NCBI GenBank assembly: GCA_016742125.1
Contig: JACVCM010000044.1
Location: 1-26,246 of the forward strand
DNA length: 26,246 bases
Reading direction: 5' to 3'
Origin: Sphingomonadaceae bacterium
GTDB lineage: Bacteria; Pseudomonadota; Alphaproteobacteria; Sphingomonadales; Sphingomonadaceae
Numbering within the stretch: the stretch's first letter is position 1; each line of letters begins with the position of its first letter. Both the position numbers and the translations under genes were made by a program. Shown piece by piece: positions 13,686 through 22,847 of this stretch. The notes beneath the pieces are model-generated. The model was not told the DNA's origin. It did no database searches and saw only the letters and a program-made list of their open reading frames with translations.

Positions 13686-14684
13686 TCAAATCCAGCCGGA
13701 AAGTTCCCGTCTGACCAGCGTTTCGAGCATATCCATACCGACATCGCTATCGTTAAGACAGGGAAGATAGGCATAATGCGTTCCGCCTGCTTCCTCGAAC
13801 TGCTCATGTCCCTGCATGGCGAGTTCCTCGAGTGTTTCGAGGCAGTCGACCGAGAACCCCGGGGCAAAAATCGCTATCTTTTTCGTGCCCTCGCGTGCCA
13901 GTCGCATAATCGTGTCGTCGGTCGCAGGCTCCAGCCATTTTGCGCGCCCAAAGCGTGACTGAAAGCTGACGACAAGTTCGCGACCCATCGCATCCGACAG
14001 CAGGCGTGCGGTTTTCTGGCAATGGCAATGATAGGGGTCGCCAAGATGCAACGTGCGTTCCGGCATGCCGTGAAAGCTGATCACGAGCGCATCGGGCACG
14101 AAGTCAAGTTTGGCCAATGATATTTCGAGCGACGTCTTGAGAGCGCCAATATAGGCGGGATCGTCATGATAGGCCGGCAATGTCCGGATTGCGGGATGCC
14201 AACGCATTTTTGTCAGCGCGGCATAGGCTTCATCCTGAACGGTTCCCGTCGTAGCACCCGAATACTGCGGATAAAGCGGGGCGATCAGGATTCGGTTACA
14301 TCCGGTCGCTTTCATGGCGGCCAGCTGGTCCGGCACTGATGGGTTGCCGTAGCGCATGGCATAGCGGACGTCTGCCGCGCCACCCATGCGCGCCGCCAGA
14401 GCGTCGGTCTGGCCAGCTGTGAAGAACGCGAGCGGTGATCCCTTTTCGGTCCAGACCTTTGCATAGGCTTCGGCGGATTTCTGCGGACGGGTGTTCAAGA
14501 TGATCGCCCGCAATATCGGCTGCCAGACGAGGGGTGGAATTTCGACCACGCGGCGGTCGGACAAGAACTGCTTGAGATAGCGCTTCACCGCTGGCGTCGT
14601 CGGCTCGTCCGGCGTGCCGAGATTGACCAGCAATACACCGACACGTGGCGTTGCGACCGGCGGATGATCATGCGGCAAGGGCAT
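13686..14684 (-). CDS. hemH: Ferrochelatase
   Basis: HemH inserts Fe2+ into protoporphyrin IX, the last step of heme synthesis, at the inner face of the membrane. The 332-residue protein has VGVLLVNLGTPD at 15-26, the metal-binding His205 in SFHGMPERTL, GDPYHCHCQKTARLL at 215-229, and the catalytic region FAPGFSVDCLETLEE at 273-287. There is a CxC at 220-222, but the C-terminal cysteines that hold the [2Fe-2S] cluster in some ferrochelatases are absent. The ATG overlaps the stop of the upstream oxidoreductase by one base (TAATG), so it is the last gene of a coupled unit. Confidence 0.95.
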   Translation of the reverse strand: MPLPHDHPPVATPRVGVLLVNLGTPDEPTTPAVKRYLKQFLSDRRVVEIPPLVWQPILRAIILNTRPQKSAEAYAKVWTEKGSPLAFFTAGQTDALAARMGGAADVRYAMRYGNPSVPDQLAAMKATGCNRILIAPLYPQYSGATTGTVQDEAYAALTKMRWHPAIRTLPAYHDDPAYIGALKTSLEISLAKLDFVPDALVISFHGMPERTLHLGDPYHCHCQKTARLLSDAMGRELVVSFQSRFGRAKWLEPATDDTIMRLAREGTKKIAIFAPGFSVDCLETLEELAMQGHEQFEEAGGTHYAYLPCLNDSDVGMDMLETLVRRELSGWI

Positions 14685-16954
14685 TACAGACCCCTCGACA
14701 GGAGCGGCAGTTCACGCAGGCGGATGCCCGCCGCAGAGAAGAGCGCATTGGCGACCGCCGGTGCAACTGCCGGGACGCCGATTTCCGTGACGCCGCCCGG
14801 CGCTTCGTCGCTGCGTACAAACTCGACATTTATCTCCGGCACGTCAGCCAGCTTTGGCAGATCGATGTCGCGCAGGCGGCGGGCGGTCGGCAGGCCGTTT
14901 TCATATTCGGTAGATGCGCCCAACGCCTGCGCCAGACCGAAAACAATACCCCCTTCGACCTGCTGTCTGGCTACGTCGGGATTTATCAGCCTGCCACAAT
15001 CGACCATCGCCGAAATCTGATCCACGCGTACGCCGGTCTCGCTGGTGCGGGCGCTGGCGACAATGGCAATATGGCTACCCCGGAGCGAATGGCACGCCAG
15101 GCCCTTGCTGCTCCCCGATGCCCCGCCGTCCCAGTTGGCCATGGTTGCAACCCCAGTGAGGCAGCGTGCAAGCCGGGTCTGCCCGACCAGCATCTGCATC
15201 CGGTAGGACAAAGGTTCGATCCCCGCCTTGTGGGCGAGCTCGTCGATGAAGGATTCGATGAAAAAGCAGTTGTGGCTATGGGCCATGCCGCGCCATGGCC
15301 CAGTCGGCATGGGAAGCGCCACCGGGAAATGGTCTACAGTCAGATTGGGTATGGAGTAAGGCGGCACGGCACCGTTGAGCGCCATTACGTCATATTGTCC
15401 GCCCACAGAGCGCCTTGCATTGTCGATGCCATCTCCCTCCATTCGCCGGGCGAGTTCGCGCATGGTGGAGGCGGTCGCGATGCGCACGGCAAGTCCTGCC
15501 ACGCGACCATCCCTATCGATCGCGGCAGACATCCGGGCCAGTGCGGGGCTGCGGACATGATCGCGGATGAAGTCTTCCGGTCGTGACCAGACTAACTGCA
15601 CTGGCCTTTCGATCTGCTTGGCTATAACTGCCACCTGCGCAGCGATCAGACTGTCGAAATTGCGGTCGAAACTGCCACCTGCAATCACCGGATACAAGAC
15701 CACCCGATCGACCTCGATACCAATGGCCTTGGCGGCGGCGACGCGAGCAACCTGCGGAGCTTGGCTTGCAAGCCACAATTGGAGCCTGCCGTCGCGAAAA
15801 ACGGCGGTCGCGGTTCGCGTTTCGATCGGCGCATGCACAGCGGGCGCTACACTGTAATCCGCCTTAAAAATCCGGGTAGAAGCTTCCTGCGACATTGCAC
15901 CATCAACATCGCCTTCGCTCTTCAGTCTTTTGCCGGGTCCCTTTGCAATCGCGTTGGAAAGCCTTTCTGAAATCTGGCCGCTGTCAGCCATCCGGCCCGT
16001 TGTCGAGAATACAGGCGCCATCGCATCAAGCGCCTGATTCGCCGCCCACCAATTGGTCCCCACCGCGGCAATCCAGTTTTCGGTTCTGACAACATCGACG
16101 ACGCCTTTAACTTTCAGCGCCGCATCACTGTTGGCCGATTTCAGCGCGGTGTCGCCAATAGGCCCGCCCCGCACCGACGCAAAAAGCATATCGGGCAGGC
16201 GAATGTCGCCTGCAAAACTCGCGCTACCATCGACCTTCGATGACAGGTCGAGACGCGGTGCATCACGGCCCGACAGCCGATTACGCGGCGACGGCTGCAA
16301 CGGGATGGGCGATGGCGGGTCGAGCTTAGCCGCCTCAACCACGAGATCGGCAAATGCGATCCGCCGCTTGCCGAAAGTAACGAAGCCCTTGTCCGTCTGA
16401 CACTGTTCCCAGCCGGTGTCCCATCGTGCCGCCGCTGTCTGACAGAGCATCACCCGCGCAGCGGCCCCTGCTTCGCGACACGGCAACTCAAATTGTCGGA
16501 CCGACGACGACCCTCCCGTGACGACAAAAATGTCGCGAGCCGCCAGTTCGTTTACGGCGCTGGCAACAGGACCGCGATCGGCCGCAAGACCGATGTTTTC
16601 AGGCAGGAAGGCCGACGCCCATTCGCGTGCTATCAGGCTATTGGCAAAAAGAGGACTGGGGGGCACCGGCTGAACTGCGACCGAGCGCCAGTCGGCCCCC
16701 AGCTCGCCTGCGACGATCTGTGCAAGCGCGGTATATACGCCCTGCCCGGATTCGCTCTGCGGTATCCCGACCACAACCTGTCCATCCTCGGCAATCTTCA
16801 GCCAGGGGCCGAAGAGATGTTCGCCTTCGGTGGCGCGCAAATTAGGGTGATATTTGCGCGGCCACAGGCCCCATGCGACCAGCAAACCGACGCCGACTCC
16901 ACCGCCAACCAGCAGCTTTCTACGAGTCAGTCCCGTTATCTCGACGTCATTCAT
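14684..16954 (-). CDS. Molybdopterin-binding oxidoreductase large subunit (isoquinoline 1-oxidoreductase beta / xanthine dehydrogenase family)
   Basis: This 756-residue protein belongs to the xanthine dehydrogenase molybdopterin-subunit family, IorB-like. Residues 10-30 (TRRKLLVGGGVGVGLLVAWG) look like a twin-arginine signal or anchor, so it probably acts in the periplasm. Seen further: IPQSESGQGVYTALAQIVAGEL at 64-85 (read as IPQSESGQG and VYTALAQIVAGEL), GGSFDRNF in the cofactor domain, GPWRGMAHSHNCFFIESFIDELAHKAG, and GVTEIGVPAVAPAVANALF with Glu724 as the likely catalytic base. The usual small [2Fe-2S] partner (IorA) is not next to it, so the electron route is unclear. It overlaps mrp by four bases (ATGA) upstream and hemH by one base downstream. 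The substrate is unknown. Confidence 0.85.
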   Translation of the reverse strand: MNDVEITGLTRRKLLVGGGVGVGLLVAWGLWPRKYHPNLRATEGEHLFGPWLKIAEDGQVVVGIPQSESGQGVYTALAQIVAGELGADWRSVAVQPVPPSPLFANSLIAREWASAFLPENIGLAADRGPVASAVNELAARDIFVVTGGSSSVRQFELPCREAGAAARVMLCQTAAARWDTGWEQCQTDKGFVTFGKRRIAFADLVVEAAKLDPPSPIPLQPSPRNRLSGRDAPRLDLSSKVDGSASFAGDIRLPDMLFASVRGGPIGDTALKSANSDAALKVKGVVDVVRTENWIAAVGTNWWAANQALDAMAPVFSTTGRMADSGQISERLSNAIAKGPGKRLKSEGDVDGAMSQEASTRIFKADYSVAPAVHAPIETRTATAVFRDGRLQLWLASQAPQVARVAAAKAIGIEVDRVVLYPVIAGGSFDRNFDSLIAAQVAVIAKQIERPVQLVWSRPEDFIRDHVRSPALARMSAAIDRDGRVAGLAVRIATASTMRELARRMEGDGIDNARRSVGGQYDVMALNGAVPPYSIPNLTVDHFPVALPMPTGPWRGMAHSHNCFFIESFIDELAHKAGIEPLSYRMQMLVGQTRLARCLTGVATMANWDGGASGSSKGLACHSLRGSHIAIVASARTSETGVRVDQISAMVDCGRLINPDVARQQVEGGIVFGLAQALGASTEYENGLPTARRLRDIDLPKLADVPEINVEFVRSDEAPGGVTEIGVPAVAPAVANALFSAAGIRLRELPLLSRGL

Positions 16955-17928
16955 GCCGCATTGGCTTTCCGCGCATCGATCCAGTCGCTTATCTGTGCCG
17001 CAATCGCGGCATAGGCCGAAGCTATCGGGCCATCCCCCAATGCCGGAGGCTCGCCTGCATCGCTGGCGAGCCGGATCGAGATATCAAGCGGTATGCGGCC
17101 GAGAAATGCGATCCCCATTTCCGCGGCTGCGGCTTCCGCCCCGCCCGACCCGAAAGGTTCACTCACTTCTCCGCAATGCGGACAGATATAACCGGCCATA
17201 TTCTCGACCAGTCCAATGATCGGGACCTTCGCCGTGTCAAAGAAACCAATTGCCCGCGCTGCGTCCATCAAGGCCAGATCTTGCGGAGTCGAAATGATGA
17301 CTGCACCTATCGGTTTGTGCTTCTGGATCATCGACAATTGGATATCGCCCGTACCCGGCGGCATGTCGACGACGATGTCGCGGACGTTGCCCCAACTCGC
17401 GTCGACGAGCTGCGACAAAGCATTGCCTGCCATCGGCCCACGCCAGGCAATGGCCTGCCCCGGCTTCGCTAACTGACCCATTGACAGAAAGGGGATATCC
17501 GCTGCACCTTTGACGGGTACCAGCTTCTCCCCCTCGGCAACCGGCTTTACCCCTTCGGCGCCAAGCAATCGAGGCTGCGACGGGCCGTAAATGTCAGCGT
17601 CGACCAGACCGACCGCGCGCCCGGCGCGTGCCATGGCCACAGCAAGATTGGTCGACAGCGTCGACTTGCCGACGCCACCTTTGCCACTGGCAACGGCTAT
17701 CAACCGCGGCACAATCCGTTCGGCGGTCATCATCACACGAACCGATGTGGCACCCGCCTGTTCGAGGTCCTTCTTTAACCGCGCTTCGAGTTCGTCGCGC
17801 TCCGAAACGGCAAGCCCCGAGACATCCAGCATAAGCGAAATGCCGCCGTCGCTGCCTGCCTTCAACCCGCTGGCGCGGATACCTGCAACTTGCACAACAA
17901 TGTCGGAAAAAGCGTCGAGGTCAGCCAT
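16951..17928 (-). CDS. mrp: Mrp/ApbC P-loop iron-sulfur cluster carrier
   Basis: Mrp proteins bind and deliver Fe-S clusters using ATP. The 325-residue protein has an N-terminal MIP18-like domain (1-70), the deviant Walker A IAVASGKGGVGKSTLSTNLA at 77-96, Walker-type VDADIYGPSQPRLLG at 109-123, DMPPGTGD at 188-195 and the cluster-binding pair Cys249-x-x-Cys252 (YICPHCGE). I place the start at ATG 17928 with GCGAGG ahead; a much longer in-frame reading from 18183 would cross the hflK start and add residues unlike any Mrp domain. It heads the mrp - oxidoreductase - hemH unit and is divergent from hflK. Confidence 0.93.
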   Translation of the reverse strand: MADLDAFSDIVVQVAGIRASGLKAGSDGGISLMLDVSGLAVSERDELEARLKKDLEQAGATSVRVMMTAERIVPRLIAVASGKGGVGKSTLSTNLAVAMARAGRAVGLVDADIYGPSQPRLLGAEGVKPVAEGEKLVPVKGAADIPFLSMGQLAKPGQAIAWRGPMAGNALSQLVDASWGNVRDIVVDMPPGTGDIQLSMIQKHKPIGAVIISTPQDLALMDAARAIGFFDTAKVPIIGLVENMAGYICPHCGEVSEPFGSGGAEAAAAEMGIAFLGRIPLDISIRLASDAGEPPALGDGPIASAYAAIAAQISDWIDARKANAA

Positions 17929-17999
17929 CCTCGCCCGAATAGAATCAGATTTGCGGGATTGACACTGTTTTTCTGAAAAACCGTTCCTATAAAGGTTCC

Positions 18000-19145
18000 A
18001 TGAGCAAAAAAATTGACGAACAGGGTGTTTCCATATCGGCAGTAGATGGCAAGGGCCCCTGGGATTCCCCTGCATCCGGCGACAGCGGTAAATCCGGCAA
18101 ACCCAAAGCATCGGCAGGGAATTCAGATGCGGGTTCGAAGCCCGAACCCGTGAACCCATGGGACCCAACACCTTCGAACGCACCGCAAGGCGGACGTCAG
18201 CGCGGCCCCTCGCTTGAAGACCTGCTCCGCCGGACGGGCGGTGGCAAGGGCGGCGGTTTCGGTGGACTGCCCGCGCGTCCCGACGGCAAAAGCTGGTGGC
18301 CGCTAATTGCAGGGTCGCTTATTGCATTGTGGATCGTTTGGACGAGCTTTCATCGCATCGGTCCAGAGCAGGAAGGCGTGGTCACCTTCTTCGGCAAATA
18401 TGCCCGCACCGTTCAACCCGGTATCCAGTTTACCTTGCCTGCGCCGATTGAGAGCCTGCAAAAGATCGATACCAAACAGATCCAAACCACGGCGATCGGT
18501 TCACCAAAGGCGAGCAGTGAAAACCTTGTCCTGACGCGCGATCAGAGCATCATCGACATGGCCTATGACGTACGCTGGTCGATCAAGGATCCGGAGCTTT
18601 ACCTGTTTCAGCTCGACAACCCCAACGGCACCGTCAAGGAGGTGGCAGAGAGCGCCATGCGCGCTGCGGTCGCCAATTTCGACCTGACGCAAGCCATTGG
18701 GCCTGGCCGCGGGGCAATCGAAATGCAGGTGCGGCAAAGGATGCAGCAGGTGCTGGATGAATATCGCTCCGGCGTTCTGGTGCAAAGCATATCCATTCGC
18801 CAATCCGACCCCCCTGCCGAAGTCAACGACGCATTTCGCGAAGTGAACGCCGCGCAACAGCGACGTGAAAGCTACCTCAACGATGCCCGGGCCTATGCCA
18901 GCCGCGTCAGCGAACTTGCCATCGGTGAGACCGCCGAGTTTGACAAGATTTACGAAGAATATCGTCAGGCGCCCGAAGTTACGCGCACTCGCCTCTATTA
19001 TGAGACAATGGAACAGGTGCTTGGGAAAGTTGACAAGACGATTGTCGAATCCGGCGGTGTAACTCCGTATCTGCCGCTGCCCGAATTTCAACGACGCGCT
19101 AATGCCAAGAATGAACCTGTAACCGTGACAGGAAAAGCACAATGA
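18000..19145 (+). CDS. hflK: HflK, SPFH-domain modulator of the FtsH protease
   Basis: HflK and HflC form a large membrane cage around FtsH. The 381-residue protein has a long Pro/Gly-rich cytoplasmic N-terminus (1-95), one transmembrane segment at about 99-117 (WWPLIAGSLIALWIVWTSF), then the SPFH/band-7 domain beginning GPEQEGVVTFFGKYARTVQPG and a helical stretch (FREVNAAQQRRESYLNDARAYA). AAAGG sits 4 bases before the ATG, and TATAAA at 17988-17993 could be a -10. A GTTTTT-CTG-AAAAAC dyad (17967-17981) lies in the 71-base region divergent from mrp. hflC overlaps its stop by four bases. Confidence 0.96.
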   Translation: MSKKIDEQGVSISAVDGKGPWDSPASGDSGKSGKPKASAGNSDAGSKPEPVNPWDPTPSNAPQGGRQRGPSLEDLLRRTGGGKGGGFGGLPARPDGKSWWPLIAGSLIALWIVWTSFHRIGPEQEGVVTFFGKYARTVQPGIQFTLPAPIESLQKIDTKQIQTTAIGSPKASSENLVLTRDQSIIDMAYDVRWSIKDPELYLFQLDNPNGTVKEVAESAMRAAVANFDLTQAIGPGRGAIEMQVRQRMQQVLDEYRSGVLVQSISIRQSDPPAEVNDAFREVNAAQQRRESYLNDARAYASRVSELAIGETAEFDKIYEEYRQAPEVTRTRLYYETMEQVLGKVDKTIVESGGVTPYLPLPEFQRRANAKNEPVTVTGKAQ

Positions 19146-19987
19146 ATCAGGCTTTGACCCGAAATCCGTTCTTCATCGGCGGCGTCGCCTTTGCCGCGTT
19201 TGTTCTGCTTGGCTCGTCGGTCACCATTGTCCCCGAAACGCAGCAGGCCATCATCAGCAGCTTCGGCAAGGTCGACCGTGTGGTAAACCCCTACCGACAG
19301 GGGGAGCAATTCGGCGAGACCCGTGCGGGCCTCACATTCCGGATCCCCTTTGTCGAACAGATACAGATGATCGACAAGCGCGTTCTGAGCGTCGAGATGG
19401 AGCAGCAGGAAGTGCTGTCGACCGACCAGTTACGACTTCAGGTCGATGCTTTTGCCCGCTTTCGCGTCACAAAGCCGGATCAAATGTACCGAACCATTCG
19501 GACCGAAGACCGTTTGCGTGAGCAGCTTCGTACCATTCTGGGCTCCTCATTGCGCAACGAACTTGGCAAGCGCACTTTTGCCACCCTGCTCAGCGCCGAG
19601 CGAGGCGAGGTCATGGAAAATATCCAGACCGCCTTGAATCGGGAAGCCAGCAAATATGGCGCAGAAGTCATCGATGTCCGGATAAAGCGGGCCGACCTGC
19701 CTGCGGCAACGCTGCAGTCGGCTTATAACCGCATGCGCAGCGCACGAAATCAAGAAGCCATAGCAATCGACGCAGAGGGCCAGAAAGAAGCCCAGATCAT
19801 TCGCGCCGATGCGGAAGCGGAGGCCGCTCGCATATATGCCATCAGCTATGGCAAAGATCCGGAATTCTACGATTTCTATCGGGCGATGCAAAGCTATCGC
19901 CAGACATTCCAGAATGGCGAAGGGACAAGCAATATCATCCTGTCCCCGCAAAACGCCTATCTGGAAAAATTCCGTAACGGTCGTTAG
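19142..19987 (+). CDS. hflC: HflC, SPFH-domain modulator of the FtsH protease
   Basis: This 281-residue partner of HflK has an N-terminal membrane segment (about 9-28, PFFIGGVAFAAFVLLGSSVT), followed by the band-7 domain: IVPETQQAIISSFGKVDRVV, FRIPFVEQIQMIDKRVLSVEM (in two pieces FRIPFVEQIQ and MIDKRVLSVEM), and the coiled helix MRSARNQEAIAIDAEGQKEAQIIRADAEAEAARIYA (near 197-231). The tail YRAMQSYRQTFQNGEGTSNIILSPQN is also typical. The start codon overlaps the hflK stop (ATGA), giving coupled, roughly equal synthesis. A small hairpin (GCCGG/CCGGC, 20008-20022) lies in the 126-base gap before degP. Confidence 0.95.
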   Translation: MNQALTRNPFFIGGVAFAAFVLLGSSVTIVPETQQAIISSFGKVDRVVNPYRQGEQFGETRAGLTFRIPFVEQIQMIDKRVLSVEMEQQEVLSTDQLRLQVDAFARFRVTKPDQMYRTIRTEDRLREQLRTILGSSLRNELGKRTFATLLSAERGEVMENIQTALNREASKYGAEVIDVRIKRADLPAATLQSAYNRMRSARNQEAIAIDAEGQKEAQIIRADAEAEAARIYAISYGKDPEFYDFYRAMQSYRQTFQNGEGTSNIILSPQNAYLEKFRNGR

Positions 19988-20113
19988 TCGAAAGACGAAC
20001 GACATTGGCCGGTCGGTCCGGCATCCATTCAATCGGCGTTAAGCTTTGCCGCGCCATCGAATGGCTGATTTCAGGGCATTTTGCCCCTTTGATAGACGAG
20101 AGGAATGACATCC

Positions 20114-21601
20114 GTGCGTTACGCTTATGCAGCCACCACCGCGCTTTTGCTGACAGGTAGTGCCCTTGCACTGGTCAATGGTTCGCCCGTCACGGCGCAA
20201 ACTGGCCTTCCCGTATCCGCCCAAGCCAACCTCGCCCCTGCAGGAGCGCCATCGAGCTTTGCCGACCTGGCGGCTCAGTTGCAGCCTGCGGTGGTCAATA
20301 TTGCGACCCGGCAGAAAGTGCAGGTCGCGACAAGCTTCAACCCGTTTACGGGTGAACGTCGGCCGGTCACGCAGGATCAGCAGAGCGGCGGCTCGGGCTT
20401 TCTGATTTCATCAGATGGCTACATCGTCACCAACAACCACGTTGTCGCCGGCGGTCCTGCGGGCGAAGCCGTGGACCGGGTGACTGTCACGCTGTTCGAC
20501 GGCAAGGAATATCAAGCCGAAATCGTCGGTCGCGATCCGTCTTCCGATATCGCGCTCCTGAAAATCCGTGCCAACAACCTCCCCTTCGTTGCCATGGCCG
20601 ATTCGAAGAAAAGCCGGGTGGGCGACTGGGTTATCGCCATCGGCAACCCATTGGGCCTGGGCAACACGGTGACTGCAGGGATCATCTCCGCGCTTCAGCG
20701 CAATATCGGCGCGGGCGGTGCCTATGACCGCTTCATTCAGACCGATACTGCCATTAATCCCGGCAACTCCGGTGGACCTTTGTTCAACCTCAAAGGCGAA
20801 GTAATCGGGATCAACAATCGTCTGATTTCGCCGGTAGGAGCCAATATCGGGGTAGGCTTTGCCATTCCGGCGGAAGAAGCCGTCCCGGTCGTAGAATCGC
20901 TCAAAAAAGGCCAGCGTCCGGAGCGCGGCTATCTGGGTATCAGCATCACACCGGTAGGAGAAGATCTGGCCGACGCGCTTGGTCTTGAGAAAAATCGCGG
21001 CGAATTTGTCGCGCGTGTCGTAGCCGATCAGGCGGGCGCAAAAGCGGGACTGAAAGAAGGCGACATCGTCCTGAAGGTCAACGGCCAGGATGTCTCGCCC
21101 GAAAGTACGTTGTCGTACATTGTCGCCAATATCAAACCAGGCACCCGTATTCCGCTCGACATTTTGCGCGAGGGCAAGCCGTTGCGCCTGAACGCAATAG
21201 TGGGCGCCCGGCCACCGGAAGAACAGCTGGCCCAAAGCAATTTCAATCCTGAAGAAAACAAGGATTTCGACAAAAATACCGATAGTCCGGATGCGAAAGT
21301 CATTCGTGATGCTATCGGCCTTAGCGTCATTCCGCTGGACGCCGAAATAGCGCGCCAGCTGGGCATGGGCGCAGACACGCGCGGTGTCGTCATCGACATC
21401 GCGGGACAGGGTACTGCCGCCCAGGCAGGTTTGCGGCGCGGTGACGTTATCGTGTCCGCAACCTATCAACCTGTCACGACGGCAGCGGCACTGGCAACGG
21501 CCATTCGTAGCGCGAAGGCAGCGAACCGTGGTGCGATACTGCTCGGCGTCAAACGGCGCGGTGGCACCACGCAATATGCGACGGTGCGGATAGAAGACTA
21601 A
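20114..21601 (+). CDS. degP: Periplasmic serine protease/chaperone of the Do (DegP/HtrA) family
   Basis: This protein degrades or refolds damaged envelope proteins. After a Sec signal peptide (about 1-29, ending near PVTA) comes a trypsin-like domain with His109 (TNNHVVAG), Asp145 (SSDIALLKI) and Ser219 (NPGNSGGPLFN), then two PDZ domains (RGYLGISITPVGEDLADALG and DAEIARQLGMGADTRGVV). The start is a choice. The ATG at 20105 abuts GAGAGGA (20098-20104) with no spacer, while the in-frame GTG at 20114 has that sequence 9 bases upstream, so I prefer GTG; the ATG would add three residues. Its place after hflKC is a common alphaproteobacterial arrangement for membrane quality control. Confidence 0.94.
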   Translation: MRYAYAATTALLLTGSALALVNGSPVTAQTGLPVSAQANLAPAGAPSSFADLAAQLQPAVVNIATRQKVQVATSFNPFTGERRPVTQDQQSGGSGFLISSDGYIVTNNHVVAGGPAGEAVDRVTVTLFDGKEYQAEIVGRDPSSDIALLKIRANNLPFVAMADSKKSRVGDWVIAIGNPLGLGNTVTAGIISALQRNIGAGGAYDRFIQTDTAINPGNSGGPLFNLKGEVIGINNRLISPVGANIGVGFAIPAEEAVPVVESLKKGQRPERGYLGISITPVGEDLADALGLEKNRGEFVARVVADQAGAKAGLKEGDIVLKVNGQDVSPESTLSYIVANIKPGTRIPLDILREGKPLRLNAIVGARPPEEQLAQSNFNPEENKDFDKNTDSPDAKVIRDAIGLSVIPLDAEIARQLGMGADTRGVVIDIAGQGTAAQAGLRRGDVIVSATYQPVTTAAALATAIRSAKAANRGAILLGVKRRGGTTQYATVRIED

Positions 21602-21638
21602 GCTTGTCGGTCGCGCCGGTTGGGTGTTAGTCAAGGCT

Positions 21639-22847
21639 ATGACCCTGATTGACACCGGCTGGCGCGACGACGCCGAAACCATCCTGCCAGACCTTGTAGC
21701 GCTGCGGCGAGATATCCATCGCGAGCCGGAGCTTGGCCTGCAAAACCCGAAGACGCTTGCGAAAATCAAGGCCGCGCTCGACGGCTTGCCGCTAGCGTTT
21801 CGCGAGGGGCCATCGACCACGGGATTGATTGCAACGCTCAAAGGTCCGTCTAATGGGCGCACGGTGTTGCTACGCGGCGATATGGATGCGTTACCGCTGA
21901 ACGAGGATACCGGGCTCGACTATAGCTCGAACACGCAAGGCGCAATGCACGCCTGCGGGCATGACACGCACGTCGCGATGCTGGTCGGTGCCGCCAAAAT
22001 GCTCTGTGCAAAACGCGACCAGCTGGCCGGAACCATCCAGTTCATGTTTCAGCCGGGCGAGGAAGGTCATCACGGTGCGCGGTTCATGCTCGACGATGGG
22101 TTGATCGACCCACTACCCGACGCAGCCTTTGCGCTCCATATCATGCCGAATGCCCCGCGCGGTGTATTCACCGGACGCGTCGGGCCATTGCTGGCGTCAT
22201 CAGATGTACTCAGCATCACGGTAAAGGGCGCCGGCGGCCATGCCTCCATGCCGCACGATGCTGTCGATCCCATCCCGGTGGCGTGCGAGATTGTCTCGGC
22301 AATCCAGTCGATGGTGACGCGCAAGATTTCGGTGTTCAACCCGGCGGTCGTCACGATTGCCAAAATCGCGGCCGGCACGACCAACAACATCATCCCTGAA
22401 ACCGCCGAAATGCTGGGAACAATCCGAACGCTTTCCGCCATGCAGCGCGCGAAGGTGGCCGAGGAATTGCACCGCCTTGCCCCCGGTATTGCGGCGGCGC
22501 ACGGGTGCACGGCGCAGGTCCATATCGAACCGGGCTTCCCGGTTACCGTCTGCGACGGTCGCGCCGTGCGCTTCGGACAGCGGGTCGTGGAGGACATATT
22601 CGGCGAAGAAAGCTGGATCACGCTCGACACGCCGATCATGGGTGCAGAGGATTTTGCCTATGTCCTCGAAAAAGTGCCTGGCGCGATGTTCTTTCTGGGC
22701 GCCAGCCATGAAGGCGACGACTGGCGGTCATGCTGCGGGCTTCATTCGAACCGCATGGTCCTCGACGACAGCGTAATGGCCCGCGGCGCGGCACTGCATG
22801 CCGCCATCGCAGAGCGGTTTCTGGCGCAGGGGTTTGACGCCGTCTAA
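21639..22847 (+). CDS. M20-family metallo-amidohydrolase (hippurate hydrolase / IAA-amino-acid hydrolase type)
   Basis: This 402-residue cytoplasmic enzyme of the M20D group likely cleaves N-acyl amino acids. The metal site is visible: LRGDMDALP at 78-86, MHACGHDTHVAML at 103-115 (Cys106, His108), QPGEEGHHGARFM at 138-150 (Glu141, Glu142), GAEDFAYVLEKVPG and a C-terminal HSNRMVLDD. The dimerisation domain holds GAGGHASMPHDAVDPI. I take the ATG at 21639; an in-frame GTG at 21624 is possible and neither has a strong ribosome site. The gene starts 37 bases after degP and may be read with it. Its stop overlaps the stop of the opposing M19 gene. Confidence 0.88.
   Translation: MTLIDTGWRDDAETILPDLVALRRDIHREPELGLQNPKTLAKIKAALDGLPLAFREGPSTTGLIATLKGPSNGRTVLLRGDMDALPLNEDTGLDYSSNTQGAMHACGHDTHVAMLVGAAKMLCAKRDQLAGTIQFMFQPGEEGHHGARFMLDDGLIDPLPDAAFALHIMPNAPRGVFTGRVGPLLASSDVLSITVKGAGGHASMPHDAVDPIPVACEIVSAIQSMVTRKISVFNPAVVTIAKIAAGTTNNIIPETAEMLGTIRTLSAMQRAKVAEELHRLAPGIAAAHGCTAQVHIEPGFPVTVCDGRAVRFGQRVVEDIFGEESWITLDTPIMGAEDFAYVLEKVPGAMFFLGASHEGDDWRSCCGLHSNRMVLDDSVMARGAALHAAIAERFLAQGFDAV

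Noticed and set aside
13686..14684. Ferrochelatase CxC at residues 220-222 as part of a [2Fe-2S] cluster
   Set aside because: The clustered C-terminal cysteines needed in known iron-sulfur ferrochelatases are missing; the chain ends RRELSGWI.
17959..17993. TTGACA and TATAAA before hflK as a leaderless promoter
   Set aside because: The spacing is 23 bases, too long for one promoter, and AAAGG offers a ribosome site, so I do not list hflK among the leaderless genes.
17929..18183. N-terminal extension of mrp by 85 residues
   Set aside because: It would run across the hflK start and divergent promoter region, is rich in Cys/Arg without pattern, and the ATG at 17928 begins a normal Mrp domain with a ribosome site.
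20411..21862. Long open frame (483 codons) on the minus strand opposite degP
   Set aside because: It has no recognisable domain and mirrors the codon bias of degP, whose catalytic residues are all in place on the other strand.
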